Below are positions 27,997-36,567 of a DNA stretch of 64,000 bases, in pieces. Each line of letters begins with the position of its first letter. Positions within the stretch are counted from its first letter, which is position 1. Location: NCBI GenBank assembly GCA_949285135.1, contig CASDXO010000011.1, forward strand, positions 1 through 64,000, written 5' to 3'. The translations under genes were made by a program, and so were the position numbers. Below the pieces are notes generated by a model that saw only the letters and a program-made list of their open reading frames with translations, did not search any database and had not been told where the DNA came from. Origin of the DNA: an uncultured Phascolarctobacterium sp. (GTDB taxonomy: Bacteria; Bacillota; Negativicutes; Acidaminococcales; Acidaminococcaceae).

Positions 27997-29241
27997 GTGA
28001 AAAAACAACTACTTGCTTTAAGTGCGGCAGCAGTGCTGCTGGCACCTCAGATGGCAGGCGCAGAGGGGTTTGCCATTAACGAATGGAGTGCTGAAGGCGT
28101 GGCCATGGGTGGTGCGCGCATGTTTGCCGAGGACGATGCCGCCAATGTTGCCTATAATCCGGCATCCATTACCAAGGTGAAGGGCGAAGCTTTTAAACAG
28201 AGCGCCGTTTACATCAGCCCTCATGGCAAATATGATTTGTTTGACGATAAAGGTAGTAATTTTGAGTCAGGAAAGAATGTAGTGCATGCAGCCTGGGTAC
28301 CGGGTGGCTACTATGTTAAGCAGCTCAATGATAAGGAATGGTTCGGCATCGGCGCTTATACCCGCTTCGGTATGATTTCCGAGTTTGAAAGAACCTCTAC
28401 GGCAGCAACTAACGCCTTTTTCTCCAAGCTGGTGGGCGTGAGCGTTACGCCTACTTATGCCCGTAAATTTGATGATAAGTGGAGTGCTGCAGTAGGTGCG
28501 GATATAAACTACGTGGGATTAGATTTAGAGAAAAATTTAGATTTGGGTTTAGTAAATCCTGTATTAAATGGCTTAAAAGGGCCAACGCATCTTGAGGGCG
28601 AAAGTTATGCTTTGGGCTGGAATGCAGCAGTAAATTATACTTTTGATGAGAAAAACGAAATGGGTATAGTATACCGCAGCAAGATTACTCATTCCATGGA
28701 AGCAGATTTCAATGCTTATGGTGCATTAAATACCAAAACTGGCGCTTATGGTGAAGTAACACTGCCGGACAGCTGGAGCATCGGTTACAATCATAAATTT
28801 GATGATAGGACCCGCGTGGAATTAAATGGTACCTGGACGGGCTGGAGTTCCTATGATGCTTTAAATATTTATTTTGATAAACCTATTGCCGGTATAATTC
28901 CAGCAAGCTTAAATGCTAAAAACTGGTCGGACGGCTGGCGGTATGCCATCGGCGTAGAGCACAAGCTCAGCGAGAAATACAGTGTTATGGCAGGTTTTGC
29001 CTACGATGAATCGTCCATTCCCTATGACGGCGGCGACTTTATCGTACCTACAGGCAATCGTCGAACCTATTCCATCGGTGCACAGTATCACGACGATGAC
29101 CAGACGCTGGCACTGACTTTAGGCTGGATGGATATCGGCAGCCTGAGCTTTGGCGGTCACCAAACAGATGGCTACAGCAGTGCACATACTTATGATAACT
29201 ATGCAAAGATCTTTGGCATCAGCTATCAGCGTAATTTCTAA
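27997..29241 (+). CDS. Outer-membrane OmpP1/FadL-family porin
   Basis: A 414-residue protein with a Sec signal peptide (cleavage near AGA-EGF, residue 22), an N-terminal FAINEWSAEGVAMGGA hatch-like segment and the NPASITK motif near residue 52 that is typical of FadL/TodX porins. Alternating beta strands and an aromatic C-terminus (SYQRNF) fit a beta-barrel. FadL porins admit hydrophobic compounds. GTG 27997 follows AAAGGA; the TTG 18 bases upstream overlaps that site. It is direct evidence for an outer membrane. Confidence 0.92.
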   Translation: MKKQLLALSAAAVLLAPQMAGAEGFAINEWSAEGVAMGGARMFAEDDAANVAYNPASITKVKGEAFKQSAVYISPHGKYDLFDDKGSNFESGKNVVHAAWVPGGYYVKQLNDKEWFGIGAYTRFGMISEFERTSTAATNAFFSKLVGVSVTPTYARKFDDKWSAAVGADINYVGLDLEKNLDLGLVNPVLNGLKGPTHLEGESYALGWNAAVNYTFDEKNEMGIVYRSKITHSMEADFNAYGALNTKTGAYGEVTLPDSWSIGYNHKFDDRTRVELNGTWTGWSSYDALNIYFDKPIAGIIPASLNAKNWSDGWRYAIGVEHKLSEKYSVMAGFAYDESSIPYDGGDFIVPTGNRRTYSIGAQYHDDDQTLALTLGWMDIGSLSFGGHQTDGYSSAHTYDNYAKIFGISYQRNF

Positions 29242-29319
29242 ACTGGCAGTAATAAATTTACAGTACTGTCGCAGTCAGTGAAGAAAGCAAAATGTAAGAT
29301 ATAGTACATTTTTAGTTAA

Positions 29320-29346
29320 GCAGCGCCGTCGGCGCTGCTTTTTTAC
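29320..29346 (+). terminator. Terminator of the FadL porin gene
   Basis: Nine-bp stem GCAGCGCCG / CGGCGCTGC with a single-base nominal loop (the top pairs open), then TTTTTT. Confidence 0.85.
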
Positions 29347-29419
29347 ATAGGGCGGCAAGACAAATGCTGCTTTTTGTATTATAATTAGGAAGGATTTTTA
29401 AAACTGGCAGGAGAGAAAA

Positions 29420-30193
29420 ATGGCTGTTATTTTTTATTTAAGCGGAACAGGCAACAGTTTATATGCTGCACAAAAAGCTCAGGCCGTGCTGCCGGACTGT
29501 CGTCTGGAAAATATTGGCTCTTATTTACAAAAGCCTTATCAGGTAGATGATAAAGTTGTCGGTATTGTTTGTCCGGTGTACTGCTTTGCTCTGCCGCCGG
29601 TAGTGGCGGACTTTGTACAACAGCTGCAGGCAGCGCCTGAATATTGCTTTGCCATAGTTACAATGGGGGCTAATGCAGGCTTTGCTTTAAAGCAGCTGCG
29701 GCAGCTGCTGGCGATTCAGGGAATAAAGCTGGATTATGCGCAGGATATTGCTATGCCGGATAATTTTTTTGCGGTACCGGAATTTGTCCGCAGCAGAATG
29801 CTGGCAGCGGCAGAGCCGAAGCTGGCGGCAGTTCAGCAGAAGTTGTCTGAACGTGTGCAGAATACGGAGTGCTGTCGAAGCGCATTTTTATGGGAACATG
29901 GCGGAACTGCTGTGGGCTGGAAATTTATCTGCAGCGTACTGCGGGCAGATAAACCGCAGGCTGATATGACGAAATGCATCGGCTGCGGCATCTGCGAGCG
30001 TATCTGCCCCATGGGGAACATTACCATGGAAGGCAGCAGGCCGGTGTTCGGCAGTAACTGCGCTGTCTGTCTGGGGTGTCTGCACTGGTGCCCTGTAAGT
30101 GCAGTTCATGCAGGCCGTAAGACGATAAATAAAAAAAGCAGGTATATAAATCCTAATGTTAGTATGGAAGAAATGGATAAGGTGGGAAAATAA
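29420..30193 (+). CDS. Flavodoxin-ferredoxin fusion protein (EFR1 family)
   Basis: A 257-residue protein: flavodoxin-like N-terminal domain with the FMN loop SGTGNS (residues 8-13), then two 4Fe-4S motifs, CIGCGICERICP (near 192-203) and CAVCLGCLHWCP (near 217-228). EFR1-type proteins shuttle low-potential electrons in anaerobes. The stop directly abuts the ATG of the first FAD-linked oxidase, so this may be an electron partner of that dehydrogenase. The pairing is inferred from coupling. Confidence 0.88.
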   Translation: MAVIFYLSGTGNSLYAAQKAQAVLPDCRLENIGSYLQKPYQVDDKVVGIVCPVYCFALPPVVADFVQQLQAAPEYCFAIVTMGANAGFALKQLRQLLAIQGIKLDYAQDIAMPDNFFAVPEFVRSRMLAAAEPKLAAVQQKLSERVQNTECCRSAFLWEHGGTAVGWKFICSVLRADKPQADMTKCIGCGICERICPMGNITMEGSRPVFGSNCAVCLGCLHWCPVSAVHAGRKTINKKSRYINPNVSMEEMDKVGK

Positions 30194-31594
30194 ATGAGAG
30201 AATATGCTTCTGTAAATCAAGAAATGCTGGCAGAACTGGAAGCTGTTCTGGGAGCAGAATATGTACTGACTGCTGCTGACAAGCTGGAGCAATACAAGAC
30301 TGACGAGGAAACAGACCCCAGAATGTTTCATCTGCCGGAGGCTGTAGTGCTGCCGGGCAGCAGTGAGGAAGTAGCAGCAGTAGTGAAGCTGTGCAACAAG
30401 TATAATGTGCCGGTTACCGTGCGCGGCGGTGGTACCAGCCTGGCTGATGGTGCCATTCCTGTCTGCGGCGGTATTGTACTGCTGATGGAACGCATGAACA
30501 GGATTCTGGAAATGGATACTACGGCTATGTATATGGTGGTTGAAGCAGGCGTGCGCACAATAGATATTCAAAAGCGCGCTAATGAAGCAGGATTTTTATA
30601 TGCGGGCGATCCCTGCAGTGCCGAAAGCTGCCAGATAGGCGGCAATCTGGCTACCAATGCGGGCGGCAACAAGGCTGTGCGCTACGGTGTTACCCGTAAT
30701 CAGGTATACAGTCTGGAAGTTGTTACTCCTGTCGGCGAAATAGTTGAAGTAGGCGCACGGCTGAAAAAATGCTCTACCGGCTACTGCATGGAACAGCTTA
30801 TCATGGGCAGTGAAGGTACGCTGGGCATTATTACCAAGGCAACGCTGAAACTGCAGCCGCTGCCGCCGTATCGTTTTGATTTGCTGGCCGTTTTTGATGA
30901 TCCGGTCAAGGCACTGGATGTAGTGCCTAAGATTATGCAGGCCGGATTAAATCCTACCAGCATCGAATATATGGACAATTCCTATGTGCGCAGCACCGCA
31001 GATTATATTGAGTTTAAAGGCGCGCCTCATTACGAAGAAGGCATCTACGTTATTATTACGGTAGAAACCTTTACGGAAGATGAGCTTGACCTCAAAATGG
31101 AAAAGCTGGACGAGCTGTGTGAAGAAGCAGGTGCTGTAGACGTGCTGGAAGCTGACGACCGTATCTGGAGTATGCGTCGTAACTGTCAGGAATCAGTACG
31201 CCTGATCAGTCTGGTTTCTTTGACTGACGATGTGGTAGTGCCCGTAGATAAGATTGCCGAAACCATTAAATATATTATGAAGACCGGGGAAAAATATCCG
31301 TTCCCTGTTAAAATTAATGCTCATATTGGTGACGGCAACCTGCATATCGTATTGTGCAAATGCGATTTGTCTGACGAAGAATGGGAAAGCAATGTGGCTG
31401 CCTTCCATCAGGAAGTTTACAGCTATGCTTACAGTCAGGGCGGCCGTCTGGCTGGTGAGCACGGTATCGGTGCCAAGAAACTGGCCTATATGGAAACCTA
31501 TACCCCGGCGGGTGAGCTGGATTTGATGCGTAAAATCAAGCTGGCCTGGGATCCCAAGCTGATCCTGAATCCGGGTAAGATATTCAATGCTTAA
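30194..31594 (+). CDS. FAD-linked 2-hydroxyacid dehydrogenase (GlcD/D-LDH family), copy 1
   Basis: A 466-residue GlcD-family flavoprotein: PCMH-type FAD-binding domain (PVTVRGGGTSLADGAIP near residue 74; ESCQIGGNLATNAGGNKAVRYG near 137) and a C-terminal FAD-oxidase domain with the metal-binding HIGDGNLH motif near residue 379. Members oxidise D-lactate, glycolate or D-2-hydroxyglutarate. There is no signal or Fe-S domain, so it needs a separate electron acceptor. It begins immediately after the EFR1 gene and is followed by a paralogue. Confidence 0.88.
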   Translation: MREYASVNQEMLAELEAVLGAEYVLTAADKLEQYKTDEETDPRMFHLPEAVVLPGSSEEVAAVVKLCNKYNVPVTVRGGGTSLADGAIPVCGGIVLLMERMNRILEMDTTAMYMVVEAGVRTIDIQKRANEAGFLYAGDPCSAESCQIGGNLATNAGGNKAVRYGVTRNQVYSLEVVTPVGEIVEVGARLKKCSTGYCMEQLIMGSEGTLGIITKATLKLQPLPPYRFDLLAVFDDPVKALDVVPKIMQAGLNPTSIEYMDNSYVRSTADYIEFKGAPHYEEGIYVIITVETFTEDELDLKMEKLDELCEEAGAVDVLEADDRIWSMRRNCQESVRLISLVSLTDDVVVPVDKIAETIKYIMKTGEKYPFPVKINAHIGDGNLHIVLCKCDLSDEEWESNVAAFHQEVYSYAYSQGGRLAGEHGIGAKKLAYMETYTPAGELDLMRKIKLAWDPKLILNPGKIFNA

Positions 31595-31635
31595 GCAGCA
31601 TGGCAGAATTGTAGGAAGAAAGGATTGAATGAGAA

Positions 31636-33033
31636 ATGACAAAGTATAAGCCTGTTACAGATGAGGTGCTGGAGGCTCTGCGTGCAGCAGTAGGAGCAGA
31701 AAATGTTAAGGTGGATGCCGAGACCCTCGACCGTTATAAGACTGATGAAGAAACTGACCCGCATTACCATCATCTGCCGGAAGTAGTAGTACTGCCGGGC
31801 AGTACTGAGGAAGTTGCTGCTGTGATGAAAATAGCCAATCAATATCTGGTGCCGGTAACTCCCCGCAGCGCCGGAACCAGCGTATCCTGTGGTGCTGTGC
31901 CTGTGTGCGGCGGTATTGTGCTGCTTTTGGAGCGTATGGATAAGATTGTCGAATTGAATGCTGATGCCATGTATATGGTGGTAGAAGCAGGTGCCCGTAC
32001 GGTAGAAATCCAGCAGAAAGCTAATGAAGCAGGACTTTTATATGCAGGTGATCCCTGCAGCGCTGAAAGCTGCCTTATCGGCGGCAATATTGCCACCAAC
32101 GCTGGCGGTAACAAGGCTGTCCGTTATGGTACTACCCGTCATCAGGTTTATTCCGTAGAAGTTGTAACGCCGACCGGCGAGATTGTAGAACTTGGCTCCC
32201 GTCTGAAAAAATGCTCTACCGGCTACTGTCTGGAGCAGCTGGTTATGGGCAGCGAGGGAACACTGGGTATCATCACCAAGGCAACCTTAAAGCTTTTGCC
32301 GCTGTGTCCGTATAAGATTGATATTTTAGCTATCTTTACCGATGTCAACAAAGCAGTTGACCTGGTTCCCAATCTGATTAAAGCCGGACTTAATCCCACC
32401 AGTGTAGAGTTTATGGATAATAATTTCGTGCGCGCAGCCAGTGACTATTCGGAAATCAGGCTGCCTCACTATGAAGATGGCAGCTATGTCATTGTGACTG
32501 TGGAAACTTTCAACGAAGACGAACTGGATATGAAAATGGAACAGCTGGATGAAATCTGCACCGCCAGTGGTGCTACTGATGTGCTGGAAGCTGACGAGCG
32601 TGTGTGGAAGATTCGCCGCAACTGCCTGGAAGCTACCCGCATCCTGTCTAAGGTAAGTACTTCTGACGATTTGGTTGTTCCTGTAGATAAAATTGCGGTC
32701 TGCATTGAACATCTGACCGAAGTGTCTAAAAATTACAGCTTTAAACTGTTCTGTCTGGCTCATGCCGGTGACGGCAACCTGCATTTCCAGATTCTGAAAG
32801 GTGATATGAGCGACGAACAGTGGGAAGATGAACTGCAGCGCTTCCATGCCGAAGCGTATGCCTACGTTTACAGTCTGGGCGGACGTCTGAGCGGCGAGCA
32901 TGGTATTGGCGCCAAAAAGCTGCCCGCTATGGAAACCTACACTAACCCGGTAGAAATGGAAATCATGCGTGCTATTAAACGCGCTATGGATCCCAACAAT
33001 ATTTTGAATCCCGGTAAGGTATTTAATGCGTAA
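31636..33033 (+). CDS. FAD-linked 2-hydroxyacid dehydrogenase (GlcD/D-LDH family), copy 2
   Basis: A 465-residue paralogue of the preceding gene, well over half identical by eye along its whole length, with the same FAD motif (ESCLIGGNIATNAGGNKAVRYG) and HAGDGNLH. The loop near residue 75 reads TPRSAGTSVSCGAVP instead of TVRGGGTSLADGAIP, so substrate or cofactor handling may differ. ATG follows GAAAGGATTGAATGAGAA at somewhat long spacing. The tandem pair suggests duplication followed by specialisation for two hydroxyacids. Confidence 0.88.
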   Translation: MTKYKPVTDEVLEALRAAVGAENVKVDAETLDRYKTDEETDPHYHHLPEVVVLPGSTEEVAAVMKIANQYLVPVTPRSAGTSVSCGAVPVCGGIVLLLERMDKIVELNADAMYMVVEAGARTVEIQQKANEAGLLYAGDPCSAESCLIGGNIATNAGGNKAVRYGTTRHQVYSVEVVTPTGEIVELGSRLKKCSTGYCLEQLVMGSEGTLGIITKATLKLLPLCPYKIDILAIFTDVNKAVDLVPNLIKAGLNPTSVEFMDNNFVRAASDYSEIRLPHYEDGSYVIVTVETFNEDELDMKMEQLDEICTASGATDVLEADERVWKIRRNCLEATRILSKVSTSDDLVVPVDKIAVCIEHLTEVSKNYSFKLFCLAHAGDGNLHFQILKGDMSDEQWEDELQRFHAEAYAYVYSLGGRLSGEHGIGAKKLPAMETYTNPVEMEIMRAIKRAMDPNNILNPGKVFNA

Positions 33034-33047
33034 CGGAGGGTGATACT

Positions 33048-33878
33048 ATGAATAAATTATTGCGCATCCTGTTTGCGGCTGTTCTGTGCCTGAGTGTTTT
33101 GGCTCTCAGCGGCTGCGGTGGCGATAAAAAAGAAGAAAAAGCTGATTACAGCAAACCCGTCAAGGTAGGTGTAAATCCGGGGCCCCATGCGGAAATCATG
33201 GAAAATGTCCAGAAGCTGGCGGCTAAACAGGGACTGAAAATAGAAATCGTCGAGTTCAGCGATTTTGTTACTCCCAATACGGCACTGGCACAGGGCGATA
33301 TTTGGGCTAACTGCTATCAGCATAAGCCGTTCCTTGATGCAACACTGAAAAAAGAACCAAGTTTCGATCTGGTAAGCGCTTTCCCGACAGCGTTATTCCC
33401 TATCAATGTTTATTCCAAAAAGATTAAACCAGGTCAGCCCATTCCTGACGGTGCAACTATTGCCATTCCCAACGATCCGTCTAACGGCAGCCGCGCCATA
33501 TTGATGCTGGCAGAAAACGGCCTGATTAAAGTTAAGGATATCAAAAACATTGATACTACTTTACAGGATATTACAGAAAATCCGCATAACTTTAAATTTA
33601 TTGAGCTGGAAGCAGCTGCTATCCCCCGCAGTCTGGAGGATGTAGACTGTGCAGCAATCAATACAACCTACGCGCTGGAAGCAGGCCTCAATCCGGCCAA
33701 AGATGCCATTGTCAGCGAAACTGCAGATTCTTTCTATGTAAATATTGTTGCTGTACGTAAAGGCACGCTGGATGACCCGCGTCTGGAACAGTTCAGAAAA
33801 GTTTATCAGTCTCCTGAAAATGCAAAATTTATCAGAGAACATTTCCCCGGCTCCGTATCTATCGGCTGGAAGGAATAG
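33048..33878 (+). CDS. MetQ/NlpA-type substrate-binding lipoprotein
   Basis: A 276-residue lipoprotein: signal peptide ending in the lipobox LSGC (Cys near residue 23), then an NlpA-type binding domain (VKVGVNPGPHAEIMENVQ, DFVTPNTALAQGDIWANCYQH). Such proteins bind methionine or other amino acids for an ABC importer. No permease or ATPase is encoded nearby, so it either works with a transporter elsewhere or senses ligand. ATG follows GGAGGG. The M20 gene begins 12 bp downstream. Confidence 0.87.
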   Translation: MNKLLRILFAAVLCLSVLALSGCGGDKKEEKADYSKPVKVGVNPGPHAEIMENVQKLAAKQGLKIEIVEFSDFVTPNTALAQGDIWANCYQHKPFLDATLKKEPSFDLVSAFPTALFPINVYSKKIKPGQPIPDGATIAIPNDPSNGSRAILMLAENGLIKVKDIKNIDTTLQDITENPHNFKFIELEAAAIPRSLEDVDCAAINTTYALEAGLNPAKDAIVSETADSFYVNIVAVRKGTLDDPRLEQFRKVYQSPENAKFIREHFPGSVSIGWKE

Positions 33879-33890
33879 GAAGTGAAGATA

Positions 33891-35018
33891 ATGCTGGCAG
33901 AACGTATTGAAGCAATCTGGCAGCAGCTGCATGCCATGCCGGAACCTGCTTTCTGTGAAGTAAGGACAGCAGCATTTCTGGCGCAGCGGCTGCGTCAGGC
34001 CGGGTATGAAGTACAGGAGCATGTAGGTATACATGACGGCAAACCGGCAACAGGTGTTGTCGGCGTGCTGGACAGCGGCAGACCGGGGCCTGTAGCGGCA
34101 CTGCGTTCTGATATGGACTGCCTGATGTTCAGACAGGAAGACGGCAGTGAGCGCGGTATTCATGCCTGCGGCCATGACGCCCATATGGCCATGGTGCTGG
34201 CTGCGGCAGAAGACCTGGCAGCGCAGGGTATTGAACGCGGTAAGGTAAAGATTATCTTTCAGCCGGCGGAGGAAATCGGCAAGGGCGCGCTGTGTCTGCT
34301 GGAAGCGGGGGTGCTGGATGATGTGGATTATCTGTTTGGTATTCATTTGATGAGCAGTCAGATGGCCGGCAGCGGTCAGGCGATAGCAACAGTACGCTGG
34401 ACGGCCTGCACCCTTATCAGAGCCGTGATAGAAGGTGTGCCTGCCCACGGCTCCAAGCCGCATTTAGGTGTAAACGCCATTGACGCGGGGGCAGCAGTAG
34501 TTAATGCGGTTAATGCGCTGCACACTGACCCGCTTTTGTGCGGTAATGTAAAAACTACCAGTTTTGTAGCCGGAGGAGGCTCGCTTAATTCTATCTGCGC
34601 CAAGGCGGAACTTGGCTTTGACCTGCGTTCTACTTCTAATGAAGAAATGGGGCAGCTGCGTCAGCGGGTTATGGATGTCATAACGGGGACTGCGGCTGTT
34701 TATGGGGCTAAGGCTTCAGCAGAAATCGTAGGTACCTGTCCGGCATCCAGTTTTGACAGCACTATGGCTGCGATTGCGCGCGAAGCTATTATTGCCGAGC
34801 TGGGACAGGAAGGACTTGTTGACAGTGCAGCCACTACGGTTGGCGAAGATTTCAATTTTTATGCCATGTATAAACCGCAGCTGCAGATAGGTTTTATCGG
34901 TTTGGGCTGTGATCTGCACCCGGGACTGCATGATCCGGATATGAGCTTTGTACATAACGATATGGTTCATGGCTGCCGCATTCTGCAGAAAATGCTCCGC
35001 AGAGTATTGGATAAATGA
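33891..35018 (+). CDS. M20D-family amidohydrolase/peptidase
   Basis: A 375-residue metal-dependent hydrolase with ALRSDMDCL, HACGHDAHMAM (metal ligands near residue 87-96), the catalytic Glu pair in FQPAEEIGKGA near 128 and a terminal His region (GLGCDLHPGLHDPD). Members cleave N-acyl amino acids or dipeptides. I chose ATG 33891 with AGGAAG 8 nt before; GTG 33882 is possible. Coupled to an amino-acid-type binding lipoprotein, it may release an amino acid from an imported conjugate. Confidence 0.88.
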   Translation: MLAERIEAIWQQLHAMPEPAFCEVRTAAFLAQRLRQAGYEVQEHVGIHDGKPATGVVGVLDSGRPGPVAALRSDMDCLMFRQEDGSERGIHACGHDAHMAMVLAAAEDLAAQGIERGKVKIIFQPAEEIGKGALCLLEAGVLDDVDYLFGIHLMSSQMAGSGQAIATVRWTACTLIRAVIEGVPAHGSKPHLGVNAIDAGAAVVNAVNALHTDPLLCGNVKTTSFVAGGGSLNSICAKAELGFDLRSTSNEEMGQLRQRVMDVITGTAAVYGAKASAEIVGTCPASSFDSTMAAIAREAIIAELGQEGLVDSAATTVGEDFNFYAMYKPQLQIGFIGLGCDLHPGLHDPDMSFVHNDMVHGCRILQKMLRRVLDK

Positions 35019-35040
35019 TTTAGCTGAGCGACAAAGCATA

Positions 35041-35067
35041 AAAGGACGCCTGTGGCGTCCTTTCTTT
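35041..35067 (+). terminator. Terminator after the M20 gene
   Basis: Ten-bp stem AAAGGACGCC / GGCGTCCTTT with loop TGT and CTTT tail. Confidence 0.8.
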
Positions 35068-35175
35068 ATGTTCGGTATTTACAGAGAAAGCAGGGTATTA
35101 TTTAGCTGTCACAGCAGGAATTTTCTGCTTTGCGGCGAAAGTAAACAGATAAATATATTTTTAAGGAGCAGATAG

Positions 35176-36024
35176 ATGAGTACATTCGACAAGGTATTGC
35201 TGGCGACAGATTTGACGCCGCAATCCGATAATCTTACCGAGTGTCTGTTCAGCCTTTGCCCCGATACGGAAACGGAAGTGGTTCTGGCGCACGTTTTTGA
35301 TGATGACGATGACGCCGACCCTGACGGTAGTAATTACAAAAAAGTTAGCAGCCGTTTGGAAGGGTATAAAAACGAACTGGAACAGGCAGGTTATGAAGAA
35401 ATATCAGTGGTAACTCCTGTAGGGGAGCCTTTTGAGGCAATCAGCCGGGCAGGAGAGGAGGTCGATGCCGACCTGATTATGGTAGCCTCTCATGGCAAGG
35501 GGTTTATTAAGAGTGCCATCATGGGCAGTACGACCTTTGATTTGGCGCGCGCCGCCACACTGCCGCTGTTTATCAGTAAGGATGAAGAAGGCGTTAACGG
35601 CAGCAGATTGCTGCAGACGGTTATGATTCCTACGGACTTTTCCAGAAAATCCCTTTCGGCGCTGAATATAGTCCGCGGTTTGCGTGAATATGTGGGCAGG
35701 GTTGTTTTTGTGCATGTTATTGAGCGCAGCCGCAGCAAGCACGATTATAAGGAGCAATATGGCAATGCCCGTCTGCTGCTGCAGGAACTGGTAGATGAGA
35801 TGCGGATTTTTGGTATTGATGCGGATTTTTGCATCGCCAGGGGTGCTGCGTCAAGAGAGATTGCGCATCTGGCAAGGCAGGAGCATATTACCATGATTAT
35901 GATGACCAAGACCGGTGCAGGCCTTGTCAAGGGTCTGGTTATCGGCAGCACGTCCCAGAACGTAATTCTTAATTCTGACTGCTCGATACTGCTGCTTCCG
36001 GCAGAAGACAGTGGCGACGAGTAA
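35176..36024 (+). CDS. Tandem universal stress protein (two Usp domains)
   Basis: A 282-residue protein with two Usp domains (about 1-135 and 148-280). Each ends in a glycine-rich loop (SHGKGFIKSAIMGST and KTGAGLVKGLVIGST) whose spacing is shorter than the G-x2-G-x9-G pattern of ATP-binding Usps, so ATP binding is uncertain. It resembles UspE-type double proteins. ATG follows AAGGAG. It is flanked by terminator and tRNA promoter and looks monocistronic. Confidence 0.85.
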   Translation: MSTFDKVLLATDLTPQSDNLTECLFSLCPDTETEVVLAHVFDDDDDADPDGSNYKKVSSRLEGYKNELEQAGYEEISVVTPVGEPFEAISRAGEEVDADLIMVASHGKGFIKSAIMGSTTFDLARAATLPLFISKDEEGVNGSRLLQTVMIPTDFSRKSLSALNIVRGLREYVGRVVFVHVIERSRSKHDYKEQYGNARLLLQELVDEMRIFGIDADFCIARGAASREIAHLARQEHITMIMMTKTGAGLVKGLVIGSTSQNVILNSDCSILLLPAEDSGDE

Positions 36025-36059
36025 AGTATAAAATATTTTACAAAAATAATAGAAAATGC

Positions 36060-36088
36060 TTGACGCATTATGTAAAAACCAGTATAAT
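36060..36088 (+). promoter_or_regulatory. Promoter of tRNA-Ser
   Basis: TTGACG (36060-36065), 17-bp spacer, TATAAT (36083-36088). The leader that follows holds a perfect 9-bp hairpin (TACTTGCAG / CTGCAAGTA) at about 36091-36115. Confidence 0.8.
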
Positions 36089-36161
36089 ACTACTTGCAGT
36101 TGTGCTGACTGCAAGTACGTTATGTGCTGGCAAAATTGAACAATGTGATAGTTTTCAACCT

Positions 36162-36251
36162 GGAGAGATGACCGAGCGGTTGAAGGTGCACGCCTGGAAA
36201 GCGTGTGTACGGGAAACCGTACCGAGGGTTCGAATCCCTCTCTCTCCGCCA
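36162..36251 (+). tRNA. tRNA-Ser (anticodon GGA)
   Basis: A 90-nt class II tRNA. The acceptor stem GGAGAGA pairs with TCTCTCC, the anticodon loop CTGGAAA contains GGA, a long variable arm (TGTACGGGAAACCGTAC) marks serine, the T loop is GGTTCGAATCC, and CCA is encoded. It reads UCC and UCU codons. It has its own promoter and terminator. Confidence 0.96.
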
Positions 36252-36262
36252 CTTAAAAATTG

Positions 36263-36282
36263 CCGCACCAGCGGTTTTTTTA
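36263..36282 (+). terminator. Terminator of tRNA-Ser
   Basis: Short stem CCGC / GCGG with loop ACCA and seven T residues, ten bases before the SRP RNA. Its weakness may let some transcripts read into the SRP RNA gene. Confidence 0.65.
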
Positions 36283-36291
36283 TTTTATTTC

Positions 36292-36421
36292 TCTGTAGGA
36301 CCGCAGATGCCGGGTCCTGCGCAATGGGAGCCTGTGAACCAGGTCAGGTCCGGAAGGAAGCAGCCTTAAGCGGATACTTTCATGTGCCGCAGGGGTGCCC
36401 GGTATTTACGGCCCTACAGGG
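36292..36421 (+). ncRNA. ffs: Signal recognition particle RNA (4.5S-like)
   Basis: About 130 nt. The universal SRP core CAGGTCCGGAAGGAAGCAG (36352-36362 and on) is present, flanked by long complementary arms, with ends CTGTAGG and CCTACAG closing the helix. It lies directly before dnaX, the usual Firmicute position. End points are judged from the closing helix, give or take a few bases. Confidence 0.92.
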
Positions 36422-36430
36422 AAGTAAGTG

Positions 36431-36465
36431 AACACAGACTGTTTTTGCAGCCTGTGTTTTTTTAT
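36431..36465 (+). terminator. Terminator of the SRP RNA
   Basis: Stem AACACAG ... CTGTGTT with an inner CTG/CAG pair and a run of T residues. Confidence 0.8.
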
Positions 36466-36497
36466 ACCCTAAAGCAGGATAATTTACTGATATTGCA

Positions 36498-36527
36498 TTG
36501 AATATTGTCAAGCTGTCGTTATATAAT
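36498..36527 (+). promoter_or_regulatory. Promoter of dnaX
   Basis: TTGAAT (36498-36503), 18-bp spacer, TATAAT (36522-36527), 41 bp before dnaX. Confidence 0.65.
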
Positions 36528-36567
36528 ATAGGCAGCGTTTGTAATTTTTTCGGCAAAGGAGCAGTTT

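Noticed and set aside
30194-33033. Tandem repeat as an assembly artefact
   Set aside because: The two dehydrogenase genes differ throughout at protein and DNA level, so this is an old duplication.
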